64,000 bases of DNA. It comes from Rhizomicrobium sp. Its GTDB lineage: Bacteria; Pseudomonadota; Alphaproteobacteria; Micropepsales; Micropepsaceae. The position numbers were made by a program, and so were the translations under genes. Location: positions 2,805,418 through 2,869,417 of the forward strand of contig JBBCGL010000001.1 in assembly GCA_037200385.1 (NCBI GenBank), given 5' to 3'. Position 1 is the stretch's first letter; each line of letters begins with the position of its first letter. Shown here piece after piece: positions 1 to 13,831 of the stretch. The notes under the pieces were generated by a model. That model worked only from the letters and a program-made list of their open reading frames with translations, was not told the DNA's origin and searched no databases.

Positions 1-1
1 G

Positions 2-5167
<5,166 letters not shown>

Positions 5168-5171
5168 AGGC

Positions 5172-7025
5172 ATGATGATGAGCAACGTCAACGTCCTCCT
5201 TGTCGACGATCAGCCCGCCAAGCTCCTCAGCTACCATGTGATGCTGAAGGATCTGGAGGTGAACCTGATCACGGCGCAATCGGCCCGCGCCGCGCTCGCG
5301 GTCCTGCTCAAGAGCGACGTGGCGGTCGTGCTGATCGACGTGTGCATGCCCGATCTCGACGGCTTCGAATTGGCCTCGATGATCCGCAATCATCCCCGCT
5401 ACCAGGAAACCGCGCTGATCTTCGTCTCCGCGATCAACATCTCCGAGACCGACCATCTTCGGGGCTACGATGCCGGCGCGGTCGACTATGTCTCGGTGCC
5501 GGTGATCCCGGAGATCTTGCGCGCCAAGGTGAAGGTCTTCGCCGATCTCTATCGCAAGTCGCGCCAGTTGGCGGAGCTCAACCGCGACCTCGAAAAGCGC
5601 GTCGCGGAGCGGACGGCGGAACTCGAAGCCTCGACGACGCAGCTCTTCGAGAGCGAAAAGCGTCGCAGCCTCGCGCTGGCGGCCGCGCAAATGGGGTCGT
5701 GGGAATACGACGCCGTGGCCGGGACCTGGGCCTGGGATGAGGGCCAGGCGCGGATCTTCGGCATCGACCTGCCCGCGACCAAATTCGACCTCGCCTCGGT
5801 GGCCCCGTTCATTCATCCGGAAGACTGGCCGCGTCTGGAGAAGATCGTGCGCGGCTTCGGTCCCGGCCAGAACACGGCGCGGAGCGAACTGCGCATCGTG
5901 CGGCCCGACGGAGAGGAGCGCTGGTGTTCCGTAGTCGCGACCGCATCCTTCGGTGCCGATGATTCCGTGGCGCGGATAAGCGGCGTGACGCTCGACATCT
6001 CGGAGCGCAAGCTGATCGAAGGCCGTCAGGAGCTTCTTGCGCGCGAGGTCGACCATCGTGCGCGCAACGCCTTGGCCGTGGTCCAGGCGATCGTCCGCCT
6101 TACCAAGGCCGACGACATCAGGGGCTATGTCGCCGCGGTCGAAGGTCGCGTTCGCGCGCTGGCACATGTCCACGATCTGCTGTCGCAGGCGCGCTGGCAG
6201 GGTGCCGATATCTACAAGCTCATCGCCGAGGAGATGGCGCCCTTCTCCGAAGGAGATCCGGCACGCCTGACACTCAACGGCCCTGCCATCGTGGTCGACG
6301 CGAACAGGGCGCAAACCATCAGCTTGGCCTTGCATGAGCTCGCGACCAACGCCGCAAAGTATGGCGCGCTGTCCGAGCCGCAAGGCAAGGTTCATGTCGG
6401 CTGGTCGGTCGAGAATGGCAGCCTCACGATCGATTGGCGCGAGGCGGACGGCCCTGCCGTCGAGCCGCCCACACGCAGCGGCTTCGGGAGCAAGATCATC
6501 AATGCCAGCGTCGCCACCCAGCGCGGCGGCAGTGCGCATTTCGACTGGCGCCCGGAAGGCCTCGAATGCGCCATCACCATCCCGTTGCTGGCGCCGGAGG
6601 CGATGCTGGCGATCAAATCGGCCCCGGCAGCGCTTGACGCGCGCCACGGCGTCGCGACGCTCCGAATCCTGGTCGTGGAGGACGAGCCCCTGATCGGCAT
6701 GGCGACGAGCGATCTGATAGAGGAGCTCGGCCATCGCGTGGTCGGGCCGTTCTTCAACGTCGCTGCATCGCACGACGCCCTCACCGGCCAACTCGATGCC
6801 GCGATCCTCGACGTCAATCTCGGCGCGGACGAGGCTTATCCCATTGCCGAGGCCCTGGCCGGCCGGGGCATCCCATTCGTCTTCATGACCGGCTACGGAC
6901 CGGAGAGCCTCGACAAGCGCTTCCGGCATTATCCCGTGCTGCAAAAGCCGGTGGTGCGGGATGCGCTCGCCGAGGCCATCGCGGGATTTGCCAATCCCGC
7001 AAAGCCCGTGCCGACGGCTGCTTAG
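5172..7025 (+). CDS. Response regulator-PAS-HWE histidine kinase-receiver hybrid protein
   Basis: Domain order is an N-terminal receiver (about residues 5-125, with VLIDVCMPDLDGFE), a short coiled coil, a PAS domain (about 170-280), an HWE-type kinase core and a C-terminal receiver (about 495-605, LRILVVEDEPLIG). In the kinase core REVDHRARNALAVVQ holds the phospho-His, LHELATNAAKYGAL is the N-box, and IDWREADGPA carries the W-x-E signature. It has no membrane segment. Three ATGs stand in a row (5172, 5175, 5178); AGAGG at 5166-5170 lies 7 nt before 5178, so translation may start there. It directly follows the poly-HAMP kinase gene and probably works in the same phosphorelay. Members of this kinase group often feed the alphaproteobacterial general stress response, but no phyR or ecfG is present here. 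Confidence 0.93.
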   Translation: MMMSNVNVLLVDDQPAKLLSYHVMLKDLEVNLITAQSARAALAVLLKSDVAVVLIDVCMPDLDGFELASMIRNHPRYQETALIFVSAINISETDHLRGYDAGAVDYVSVPVIPEILRAKVKVFADLYRKSRQLAELNRDLEKRVAERTAELEASTTQLFESEKRRSLALAAAQMGSWEYDAVAGTWAWDEGQARIFGIDLPATKFDLASVAPFIHPEDWPRLEKIVRGFGPGQNTARSELRIVRPDGEERWCSVVATASFGADDSVARISGVTLDISERKLIEGRQELLAREVDHRARNALAVVQAIVRLTKADDIRGYVAAVEGRVRALAHVHDLLSQARWQGADIYKLIAEEMAPFSEGDPARLTLNGPAIVVDANRAQTISLALHELATNAAKYGALSEPQGKVHVGWSVENGSLTIDWREADGPAVEPPTRSGFGSKIINASVATQRGGSAHFDWRPEGLECAITIPLLAPEAMLAIKSAPAALDARHGVATLRILVVEDEPLIGMATSDLIEELGHRVVGPFFNVAASHDALTGQLDAAILDVNLGADEAYPIAEALAGRGIPFVFMTGYGPESLDKRFRHYPVLQKPVVRDALAEAIAGFANPAKPVPTAA

Positions 7026-7027
7026 GT

Positions 7028-7246
7028 TCAGGCGGATTTCTTCTTGGTCTTGCGCTTCTTGGCGACCTTGCGCTTCGGCACCTTCTTGCCCTTCTTGCGG
7101 GCCTCGGACAGGCCGATGGCGATCGCTTGCTTCCTGCTCTTGACCGTGCCGCCTTTGCCGCCCTTGCTACGCTTGAGCTTGCCCGCCTTGCGCCGGTGCA
7201 GCGCGCGTTTCACATCCTTGCCGGCGCTTTTGGAATACCTAGCCAT
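7028..7246 (-). CDS. Small lysine-rich basic protein, DUF6496-like
   Basis: A 72-residue protein with a middle block VKSRKQAIAIGLSEARKKG, which I recognise from the DUF6496 / histone-like small basic proteins. Its C-terminal tail is almost only Lys and Arg (KKRKTKKKSA). Such a charge suggests nucleic-acid binding, but no function is established. A strong Shine-Dalgarno (GGGAGGA) lies 3-4 nt before the ATG. It converges on the upstream kinase gene with a 2-nt gap and is divergent from the cupin gene. Confidence 0.8.
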   Translation of the reverse strand: MARYSKSAGKDVKRALHRRKAGKLKRSKGGKGGTVKSRKQAIAIGLSEARKKGKKVPKRKVAKKRKTKKKSA

Positions 7247-7311
7247 GGTGTCCTCCCATTTCGGAAGACATAACGCGCGGAACCTTCTCTTTTATCCCGG
7301 ATTTCCTGCAC

Positions 7312-7917
7312 ATGTCGGTCGTGGAAGATGTCAAAGCCTTCGTCGAGCGCCGCACAGGTCTCCGCCGTCCGTCGAATGCCGCTCTCGAATCGTTGGTGCG
7401 TGAAAGGCAGCCGCGGACGTTCCGCTTTCGCGATGACGGCGAGGTTCCGAACAGCCCCTGGCCGCTGCTGGTCTATCGCTCCGCGGTCAGGCTGGACGGC
7501 GACTACGATCCGGCGGCGATCTTCGAGGCGCTGTTTGCGCACAATGGTTGGCGCGGCTCGTGGCGCGACGGCATGTATGACTGGCTGCACTATCACAGCA
7601 ACACACACGAGGTGCTCGGCGTGGCGCGTGGCTGGTTGCATGCCCGCTTCGGCGGAAGGAATGGCCGGCGGATCGCCGTGAAGGCGGGAGACGTGATCGT
7701 GCTACCCGCCGGTCTCGGCCACTACCGATTGCGCAAAGCCCGCGATCTTCTGATCGTCGGCGCCTATCCCAACGCGAAAGCGTATGACGAATGCGAGCCG
7801 AAGGACACCGACGGCAAGGTTCGACGCTCTGCGGCGCGCGTGAGACTGCCGCGCAGGGATCCGGTATACGGCGCGAACGGTCCGCTTTTTCAGAAATGGA
7901 ACCGTTCTAGATCTTGA
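7312..7917 (+). CDS. Cupin-fold protein, YjlB-like
   Basis: A 201-residue single-domain protein. The cupin signature is visible as WLHYHSNTHEVLGV, then a Gly-rich turn, then VKAGDVIVLPAGLGHYRL. The histidines of YHSNTHE and GLGHY would be the metal ligands. The family is widespread and has no assigned reaction. No clear ribosome binding site precedes the ATG. Its last 11 nt overlap the convergent end of the next gene. Confidence 0.8.
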   Translation: MSVVEDVKAFVERRTGLRRPSNAALESLVRERQPRTFRFRDDGEVPNSPWPLLVYRSAVRLDGDYDPAAIFEALFAHNGWRGSWRDGMYDWLHYHSNTHEVLGVARGWLHARFGGRNGRRIAVKAGDVIVLPAGLGHYRLRKARDLLIVGAYPNAKAYDECEPKDTDGKVRRSAARVRLPRRDPVYGANGPLFQKWNRSRS

Positions 7918-9484
7918 TCTCCAAGATGCAGTGCAGTCCGGCCGCTGCGTAATCGAACATTGCCGCACCCTGCTCGCCGCGCAAGGTGCGCTCGATCATC
8001 TGGCTGCCGAAGCCGCGTTTTTCCGGCTTCTTGACCGCCGGGCCGCCATGCTCGACCCAGTCGAGCTTCAGCCGTGTACCGTTGGATGTCTCGCCCAGGG
8101 ACCAAGTGACTGCAACCTCGCCGCTGTCATTCGACAATGCGCCGTACTTGACCGCATTCGTCCCGAGCTCATGGATCACCATGGACAAAAGGAGTGCCGT
8201 GGTCGGGTTGAGTTCGACCACCGGGCCTCCGAGGACGAAGCGCTTCCGGTCCCGCTGCTGGAACGGAGTCAGGGCGCGCGCGATCGTCTCCTCGACTCCG
8301 ACGGATCGCCAATTCTGAAGGTTCAACAGATCATGCGCGTCGGAGAGCGCATGAAGCCGGGCGACAAAGGCCTGCCGTTCCTCCTCGGGTGCAGTGCGAA
8401 AGGTTTGGCTTGCGATCGCCTGGACCGTGCCGAGCGTGTTCTTCACGCGGTGCCGGAGTTCGTTGAGGAGCAGTTCCTTGGCCTCCTCCGCCTTCTTGCG
8501 CTGCTCGATCTCCGTCTGCGCGGCGCGGTGGAGCCTTGCATTGTCGATCGCCACAGCGGCCTGCGCCGCCACAGCCGCGATAAGGGACTCGGATTCGTCG
8601 CTGAAGACGCCTGCCCGATCGTGGCCGAAAAAGAGCCCGCCGATGACTTCGTTCGACGACGACATCACGGGCACGGCCAGATAGCTCACGACCGGCAAGT
8701 GGCCGGCCGGCATTCCATGGTGCGGCGCGCTCTTCCCGTAACGGGGATCCTTCGCGATATCGTCGACGCGGACGATCCCTTCGCCGCGGAACGTCTGTGC
8801 GAACAGGGCGGTGTTGCGCGGCAGGCCGAAGGTCTCGAACGCTTCGCGCGGGGCGCCGGACAGCGCGTAGAGAAGATAGGATTGTCCGGCTTCATTGGAG
8901 ACGTTGTAGAAAAACGCACCGAATTTCGCGCCGCTCAGTTCGGTTGCAAGGTCGGTGATCGACTGGACGATTCGCTGCAGATCGAGGTCGCGGGACACGA
9001 CTTCGGCGACGTGGTTGAGCGTCTGAAGATGCTTCGCCTGGCGGCGCAATTGCTCGTCGGCGCGCCTGCGCTCCGAGATATCGCGCGCGATCTTCGACGC
9101 ACCGACGACGGTGCCCGTGCCGTCGCGGATGGGCGAGACGGTCAGCGAGATGTCGATGGGAGAGCCGTCCTTGCGGCGGCGGATCGTTTCATAATGCTCG
9201 ATCCGTTCGCCCCGGCGGATGCGTTCGATGATGCCCGGCTCCTCGCTCTGGCGGTCGGCCGGAATCAGCAGCAAAATCGGCTTGCCGATGATCTCCTCTG
9301 CGGAATAGCCGAACAGCCTCTCGGCGCCTTTGTTCCAACTGGTCACGATGCCGTTGAGGTCTTTGCTGATGATGGCGTCGTCCGAGGAGGTGATGATCGC
9401 GGCCAGATGCTGCGCCGCATCCGGCGTCGGCGAAGCGCGGCCTGCAGGCGTGCTCTCGTGTTCCGCCGATGTGCCCGAACTCAT
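7907..9484 (-). CDS. PAS-GAF-HWE sensor histidine kinase
   Basis: A soluble kinase of 525 residues. PAS lies at about 20-135 (SSDDAIISKDLNGIVTSWNK; IARDISERR at its end), GAF at about 155-310 and the HWE core at about 330-525. NELRHRVKNTLGTVQAI holds the phospho-His, VIHELGTNAVKYGAL is the N-box and LDWVEHGGPAV carries the W-x-E residues. The frame is open further upstream, but the ATG of MSSGTSAEH follows a G-rich ribosome binding site and the extra upstream residues are low-complexity. It is divergent from the single-domain response regulator at 9675, the arrangement expected for a kinase and its partner. Confidence 0.93.
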   Translation of the reverse strand: MSSGTSAEHESTPAGRASPTPDAAQHLAAIITSSDDAIISKDLNGIVTSWNKGAERLFGYSAEEIIGKPILLLIPADRQSEEPGIIERIRRGERIEHYETIRRRKDGSPIDISLTVSPIRDGTGTVVGASKIARDISERRRADEQLRRQAKHLQTLNHVAEVVSRDLDLQRIVQSITDLATELSGAKFGAFFYNVSNEAGQSYLLYALSGAPREAFETFGLPRNTALFAQTFRGEGIVRVDDIAKDPRYGKSAPHHGMPAGHLPVVSYLAVPVMSSSNEVIGGLFFGHDRAGVFSDESESLIAAVAAQAAVAIDNARLHRAAQTEIEQRKKAEEAKELLLNELRHRVKNTLGTVQAIASQTFRTAPEEERQAFVARLHALSDAHDLLNLQNWRSVGVEETIARALTPFQQRDRKRFVLGGPVVELNPTTALLLSMVIHELGTNAVKYGALSNDSGEVAVTWSLGETSNGTRLKLDWVEHGGPAVKKPEKRGFGSQMIERTLRGEQGAAMFDYAAAGLHCILEIKI

Positions 9485-9674
9485 CTGGCCCCCAGGAGGC
9501 ATACAGCTGTCACGAATTCGTTTTACCTGCGCCCCGGCGAAAGGCCAGCGATTAAATTGGTCGCCCCTTCGGAACCAAGATGGACGAGTCGCGTTCACCA
9601 TCGCTTGTGCCGCTGCGTGTCGGACGTCGACTATTCGCCTATGGTGCCGGCCGCAGGGCATTCGGAGCGAAGGC

Positions 9675-10055
9675 GTGGCTGATTCCGCACAAAAGCCGGT
9701 CGTGCTACTGGTCGAAGACGAATGGCTCGTCCGCATGGAAATCGCCGATGCCCTGCTGGAGGCCGGCTGGGAGGTCTTGGAGATCTCCAGCGGCGAAGCG
9801 GCCGTCGCGCACATCGCCGGCGGACATGCCCTCGACCTCCTTGTCTCCGACATCCGGCTGACGGGGCCTGTCAATGGCTGGGACGTCGCCGAGGCTTGCC
9901 GCGCCGCCCATCCGGCGATCCCCGTCGTCTATGCATCGGCCAACCCCTGCGACCGGGATCGCATGGTCAAGGACAGTGTATTTCTCAGCAAGCCGTCCCG
10001 CACCGAGCAACTTGTCTCGCTCTGCCGGAATCTCTACGAGCGGAAAGCGAAATAG
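9675..10055 (+). CDS. Single-domain response regulator
   Basis: A 126-residue receiver with no output domain. VVLLVEDEWLV gives the acidic pocket, LVSDIRLTG the phospho-acceptor Asp, VVYASAN the Thr/Ser switch position and FLSKPS the conserved Lys. Start chosen at GTG 9675, since GGAG at 9664-9667 sits 7 nt upstream and the receiver fold begins at once. It lies back to back with the HWE kinase gene and is its likely phosphoacceptor; such small receivers act by protein contact or as phosphate relays. Confidence 0.9.
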   Translation: MADSAQKPVVLLVEDEWLVRMEIADALLEAGWEVLEISSGEAAVAHIAGGHALDLLVSDIRLTGPVNGWDVAEACRAAHPAIPVVYASANPCDRDRMVKDSVFLSKPSRTEQLVSLCRNLYERKAK

Positions 10056-10161
10056 GCATACGGAACGAGTGTCGCAGGCCACCACGCGAATTTCGCGCGG
10101 GCCTGCGATACGGTAAGAATTCGACGGCCTGGAAAGACAAACGTCCGGAACGGGGACTCTG

Positions 10162-11607
10162 ATGCATTTGAGCCGCGCGATCGTTATCTTCGGCGCCACG
10201 GGCGATCTGGCGCAGCGCATGCTGTTTCCATCCTTCTATTTCCTCGACAGCGAGGGGCTGCTGCCCGACGGCCTCATCATCGTCGGTTGTTCGCGCGGCG
10301 CGATGACGGACGAGGCCTTCGTCACCATGGTCGAGATGGCGATCCGCACCCGCGCCGGCGAACAGTTCGATCCCGCGCATTGGGCCAGGCTGAAGGCCCG
10401 GCTGCGTCATGCGACGGTGGATGCCAACGATGCCGCTTCGTTCGCCAATCTGCACGGTGCGACCGATGGCGCGCGGGACATCCTCTACTACCTGTCGACC
10501 TCTCCCAGCCATTACGGCGCGATCTGCCGCAATCTCAAGGAGTCGGGTCTTGCGACGCCGGAGAGCCGCGTGATCGTCGAGAAACCCATCGGGCGCGATC
10601 TGGAGAGCTGCCGGGCGATCAACGATCAGCTCGCATTGGCGTTCAGCGAGGAGCGCATCTTCCGGATCGACCACTATCTGGGCAAGGAAGCGGTGCAGAA
10701 TCTCCTGGCGCTGCGCTTCGCCAACGCCTTTTTCGAGCCCCTGTGGAACAAGATCAGTATCGAGCAGGTTCAGATCACGGTCGCCGAGACGGTCGGCGTC
10801 GAGGAGCGGTGGTCCTATTACGACGAGTACGGCGCGATCCGCGACATGGTGCAGAACCACCTGCTGCAACTGCTTTGTCTCGTCGCGATGGAGCCGCCGG
10901 CCAGCCTCGATCCGGATTCGGTGCGCAACGAGAAGGTGAAGGTGCTGCGCTCGCTCCGCCCCATCGGCGGCCGCGACATCGCCAGGAAGACCGTGCGCGG
11001 ACAGTACAGTGCTGGTTTCGCCGACGGGCACGCGGTTAAGGGATATCGTGACGAAGCCGGCGGCCATGGCAGTGGCACCGAGACGTTCGTCGCCATCGCC
11101 GCCCATATCGACAATTGGCGCTGGGCCGGCGTGCCATTCTATCTGCGCACAGGCAAGCGGCTGCCGCTGCGCCGTTCGGAGATCGTGATCCAGTTCCGCG
11201 ACGTGCCGCACTCGATCTTCCCCGGCAACGACCTGCCGCCCAACCGCCTTACCATCCGGCTGCAGCCCGAGGAGGAAATCGCGCTGCTGCTGATGAACAA
11301 GACGCCGAGCCTCGAACAGAACGGCATGCAGCTGCGGCCGCTCAGCCTCAATCTCAGCCTTAGCGACACCTTCCAGAACAGACGGCGGCGCATCGCCTAT
11401 GAGCGGCTGCTGCTCGAGGCGCTGCACGGCAAGGGCACGCTGTTCGTGCGCCGCGACGAAGCCGAAGCCGCGTGGTCGTGGGTCGACGCCATCATGGCGG
11501 GCTGGGAACGGCATGGCCTGCCTCCTTTACCCTATGCGGCCGGCAGCTGGGGGCCTTCCGCCGCGGTCGCGCTCACCGAACGAAACGGACACAGCTGGTA
11601 TGAGTAG
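10162..11607 (+). CDS. zwf: Glucose-6-phosphate 1-dehydrogenase
   Basis: Oxidises glucose 6-phosphate to 6-phosphogluconolactone with NAD(P)+, the entry to the Entner-Doudoroff and pentose phosphate routes. At 481 residues it is of normal length. The nucleotide-binding motif IFGATGDLAQRM is at the N-terminus. The active-site segment RIDHYLGKE with the catalytic region, and EKPIGRDL, are intact. Its stop overlaps the start of pgl by 8 nt, so the two are translated together. A purine-rich GGGGA precedes the ATG. Confidence 0.97.
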   Translation: MHLSRAIVIFGATGDLAQRMLFPSFYFLDSEGLLPDGLIIVGCSRGAMTDEAFVTMVEMAIRTRAGEQFDPAHWARLKARLRHATVDANDAASFANLHGATDGARDILYYLSTSPSHYGAICRNLKESGLATPESRVIVEKPIGRDLESCRAINDQLALAFSEERIFRIDHYLGKEAVQNLLALRFANAFFEPLWNKISIEQVQITVAETVGVEERWSYYDEYGAIRDMVQNHLLQLLCLVAMEPPASLDPDSVRNEKVKVLRSLRPIGGRDIARKTVRGQYSAGFADGHAVKGYRDEAGGHGSGTETFVAIAAHIDNWRWAGVPFYLRTGKRLPLRRSEIVIQFRDVPHSIFPGNDLPPNRLTIRLQPEEEIALLLMNKTPSLEQNGMQLRPLSLNLSLSDTFQNRRRRIAYERLLLEALHGKGTLFVRRDEAEAAWSWVDAIMAGWERHGLPPLPYAAGSWGPSAAVALTERNGHSWYE

Positions 11608-12325
11608 CACTCCTGACTTCCAGCAACCGGTCTTTTGCGGCTTCCGCAACGCCGACGATCTTCATGCCGTTCTCGCCGGCGAGATCGCCGCACGTCTCGG
11701 CTCCGGCGTGGCGCAAAGCGGGCGAGCAAGCTTCGTCGTCTCGGGCGGAACGACGCCGGGCCCTCTGTACGACATGCTGTCGGCTCGGGCGGTGCCCTGG
11801 ACGGATGTGACGGTCACGCTGTCGGACGAGCGCTGGGTCGATCCAACCTCCGAGCGAAGCAACGAGCATCTCATCCGTACACGCTTGCTGGTGGGTGCGG
11901 CCGCGCAGGCGCAATTCGTGCCGCTCAAGACCATGCACCTTCACGCCGCGGAGGCTGAGCCCCACGCGGATTCGGCGCTCTCCGCCATGCCGCGTCCCTT
12001 CGACGTGGTGCTGCTCGGAATGGGCGATGACGGCCATACCGCCTCGCTGATTCCCGGATCGGTGGGGCTGGCGCGCGCGCTGGATACGACCGATGCAGCA
12101 CTCGCGCGCGCCGTCGACCCGCCGCGGTCTTCGGCGATGGGCGAGCGCATGACGCTGACCTTGCGCGCCCTGCTCGACGCGCGATGGATCGCGTTGTTGA
12201 TCCGCGGCCAGGCGAAGCTCGATGCCTACAGGCATGCCTTGGCGGGACACGACGTGGACGAGGCACCGGTGCGTGCCGTGCTGCATCAGGCCGCCGTGCC
12301 CGTGTCGGTCTTCTGGTCGGACTGA
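11600..12325 (+). CDS. pgl: 6-phosphogluconolactonase
   Basis: Hydrolyses the lactone made by Zwf to 6-phosphogluconate. The protein has 241 residues, typical for the DevB/Pgl type. VSGGTTPGPLYD forms the phosphate-binding loop, VTLSDERWV and LLGMGDDGHTASLIPG are the family signatures. The ATG at 11600 lies inside the last codons of zwf (ATGAGTAG overlap), which fixes the start and shows translational coupling. The frame is open further upstream, but that part is inside zwf. Confidence 0.95.
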   Translation: MSSTPDFQQPVFCGFRNADDLHAVLAGEIAARLGSGVAQSGRASFVVSGGTTPGPLYDMLSARAVPWTDVTVTLSDERWVDPTSERSNEHLIRTRLLVGAAAQAQFVPLKTMHLHAAEAEPHADSALSAMPRPFDVVLLGMGDDGHTASLIPGSVGLARALDTTDAALARAVDPPRSSAMGERMTLTLRALLDARWIALLIRGQAKLDAYRHALAGHDVDEAPVRAVLHQAAVPVSVFWSD

Positions 12326-12349
12326 AGGACGATCGCGAAGGGCCGCAGG

Positions 12350-13777
12350 CTAGATGCCTTCGCCGATATCCAGGAAGTCGCTGGTCGTCAGGCGTCGGCT
12401 CCCGGCCGGCACTTCGCTGACCAGATGATCGACGAGACGGTCGATCTGGATCTTGATCTCCGGCACCGCGACGATCTCCCACCAAGCCGGCCTCGTGAGC
12501 GGACCGAGGGCAAACAGCCAGTCGGAAGCCCGGCCGTTCGCGTCAAGCACAGCACAATCGGACGTCTCGAAGCCGATCCCCAGCGGATCGGCGCGAGCAG
12601 CACCACGCTCGCGGAGGTCCGCGATCAGCGGGATGGCGATCCTGCCGAAGTCCGCGCCCGGGCCGGTGCAATTGATCACGCGGCCGGCTTCGAAGAGGCG
12701 CTCGCCTCCCTTGCGGGCGCGCACCGTCACGGCAACGCCCGCCGGGATTTCGCGGAAGCCGGCGATGCGTCCGCCCAGCGTCTCGATACGCCCGCTTTGC
12801 ATGAGGTCGTGCAGCGCATTCGCGACGCGCGGCGCCATGCGATGGCGATGGATATCCCAGCGCGGCCTCAGATGCCGGACGAACTGCCGGCGCTGCTCGG
12901 CACTCCAGCTCTCCCAGATCGTCGGCACGGCGGGACGGATCGCGTCGAAGACGCGCTGCCACGGCACGCCTTGCTCCTGTGCCCGCGCAACCTCCTGCCG
13001 CACCAGGCGCAGCAGGGCGAGCGGCGAGGCAGGAATGCGGCCTTGCAGGAACGCGCGCCAGTTTCCTCCGGCCCTGTGCGTTTGCGGCAGAAGGCCCCGT
13101 CGCGACACGGCAAGGACGGCGCCGCGATGGCCGCGCTTATCCAGATGCAAGGCGACATCCACCATGGTGAGGCCGGTGCCGATCAACAACAGAGGCTCGT
13201 CATCTTCGAGATCCTGGAACGCATCCACCGCCCAGGGATCCGGGATGAAGGTGCCGGTATCATACAGCCAGCGATCGGGCCCTCCCGGAGGGCGGGGCGG
13301 CAGGTTGCCCATGGCGAGAACCACGATGTCGGCCTCGACTTCGCGGCCGTCGGTGAGGAGCAGGCCGCGGCGGGGCGCCGCCAGCAGGCGCACGGCTTCA
13401 CCGCGGATCACGTGCAGGCCGGCGCGGCCACGGGTGGTCACCGCCGTCTTCAGTTGGGCCTCGATATAGTCGCCGAACAGCCGCCGCGGCGCGAAGGCCG
13501 CCGCCATGTCGCCGCCGGCCTCGGCCACGGCATCCTCCATCTCGCCGCCGCGAGCGAGCCAATCGGCGAAGCCTGGCGACAGACCCAGTTCCATGCGCGC
13601 CACCGGGACGTTCAGCATGTGTTCGGGTGCGCAAGCGCCGTAGGCGATGCCGCGCCCGATCCTGGGCTTTGCTTCGATGATATCGATGCGCCAGTCGGGA
13701 CGGGCTTCGCGCAATTTCAGCCCCAGCAGCGCGCCGCTGAAGCCGCCGCCTACGATCGCAACGATTTTGGATGACAT
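12350..13777 (-). CDS. FAD/NAD(P)-binding oxidoreductase, YdhS-like
   Basis: A 475-residue flavoprotein with an N-terminal Rossmann motif IVGGGFSGALLG and a second nucleotide-binding region around VVLAMGNLPP and LLIGTGLTMVDVAL. This layout matches the NAD_binding_9 / YdhS family, whose substrate is not known; some relatives sit in siderophore or amine N-hydroxylation loci. Start taken at the ATG of MSSKIVAIVGGG, directly before the dinucleotide fold; a longer open frame upstream adds nothing recognisable. It converges on zwf-pgl with a 24-nt gap. Confidence 0.85.
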   Translation of the reverse strand: MSSKIVAIVGGGFSGALLGLKLREARPDWRIDIIEAKPRIGRGIAYGACAPEHMLNVPVARMELGLSPGFADWLARGGEMEDAVAEAGGDMAAAFAPRRLFGDYIEAQLKTAVTTRGRAGLHVIRGEAVRLLAAPRRGLLLTDGREVEADIVVLAMGNLPPRPPGGPDRWLYDTGTFIPDPWAVDAFQDLEDDEPLLLIGTGLTMVDVALHLDKRGHRGAVLAVSRRGLLPQTHRAGGNWRAFLQGRIPASPLALLRLVRQEVARAQEQGVPWQRVFDAIRPAVPTIWESWSAEQRRQFVRHLRPRWDIHRHRMAPRVANALHDLMQSGRIETLGGRIAGFREIPAGVAVTVRARKGGERLFEAGRVINCTGPGADFGRIAIPLIADLRERGAARADPLGIGFETSDCAVLDANGRASDWLFALGPLTRPAWWEIVAVPEIKIQIDRLVDHLVSEVPAGSRRLTTSDFLDIGEGI

Positions 13778-13831
13778 GGATGGCTCTCTGATCGACGCGA
13801 TCAGACCATGTCTTCCGGCGCGAATCCACAA

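Noticed and set aside
7931-9682. Plus-strand open frame opposite the PAS-GAF-HWE kinase
   Set aside because: Antisense shadow; composition is Arg/Asp/His-rich and no domain is seen.
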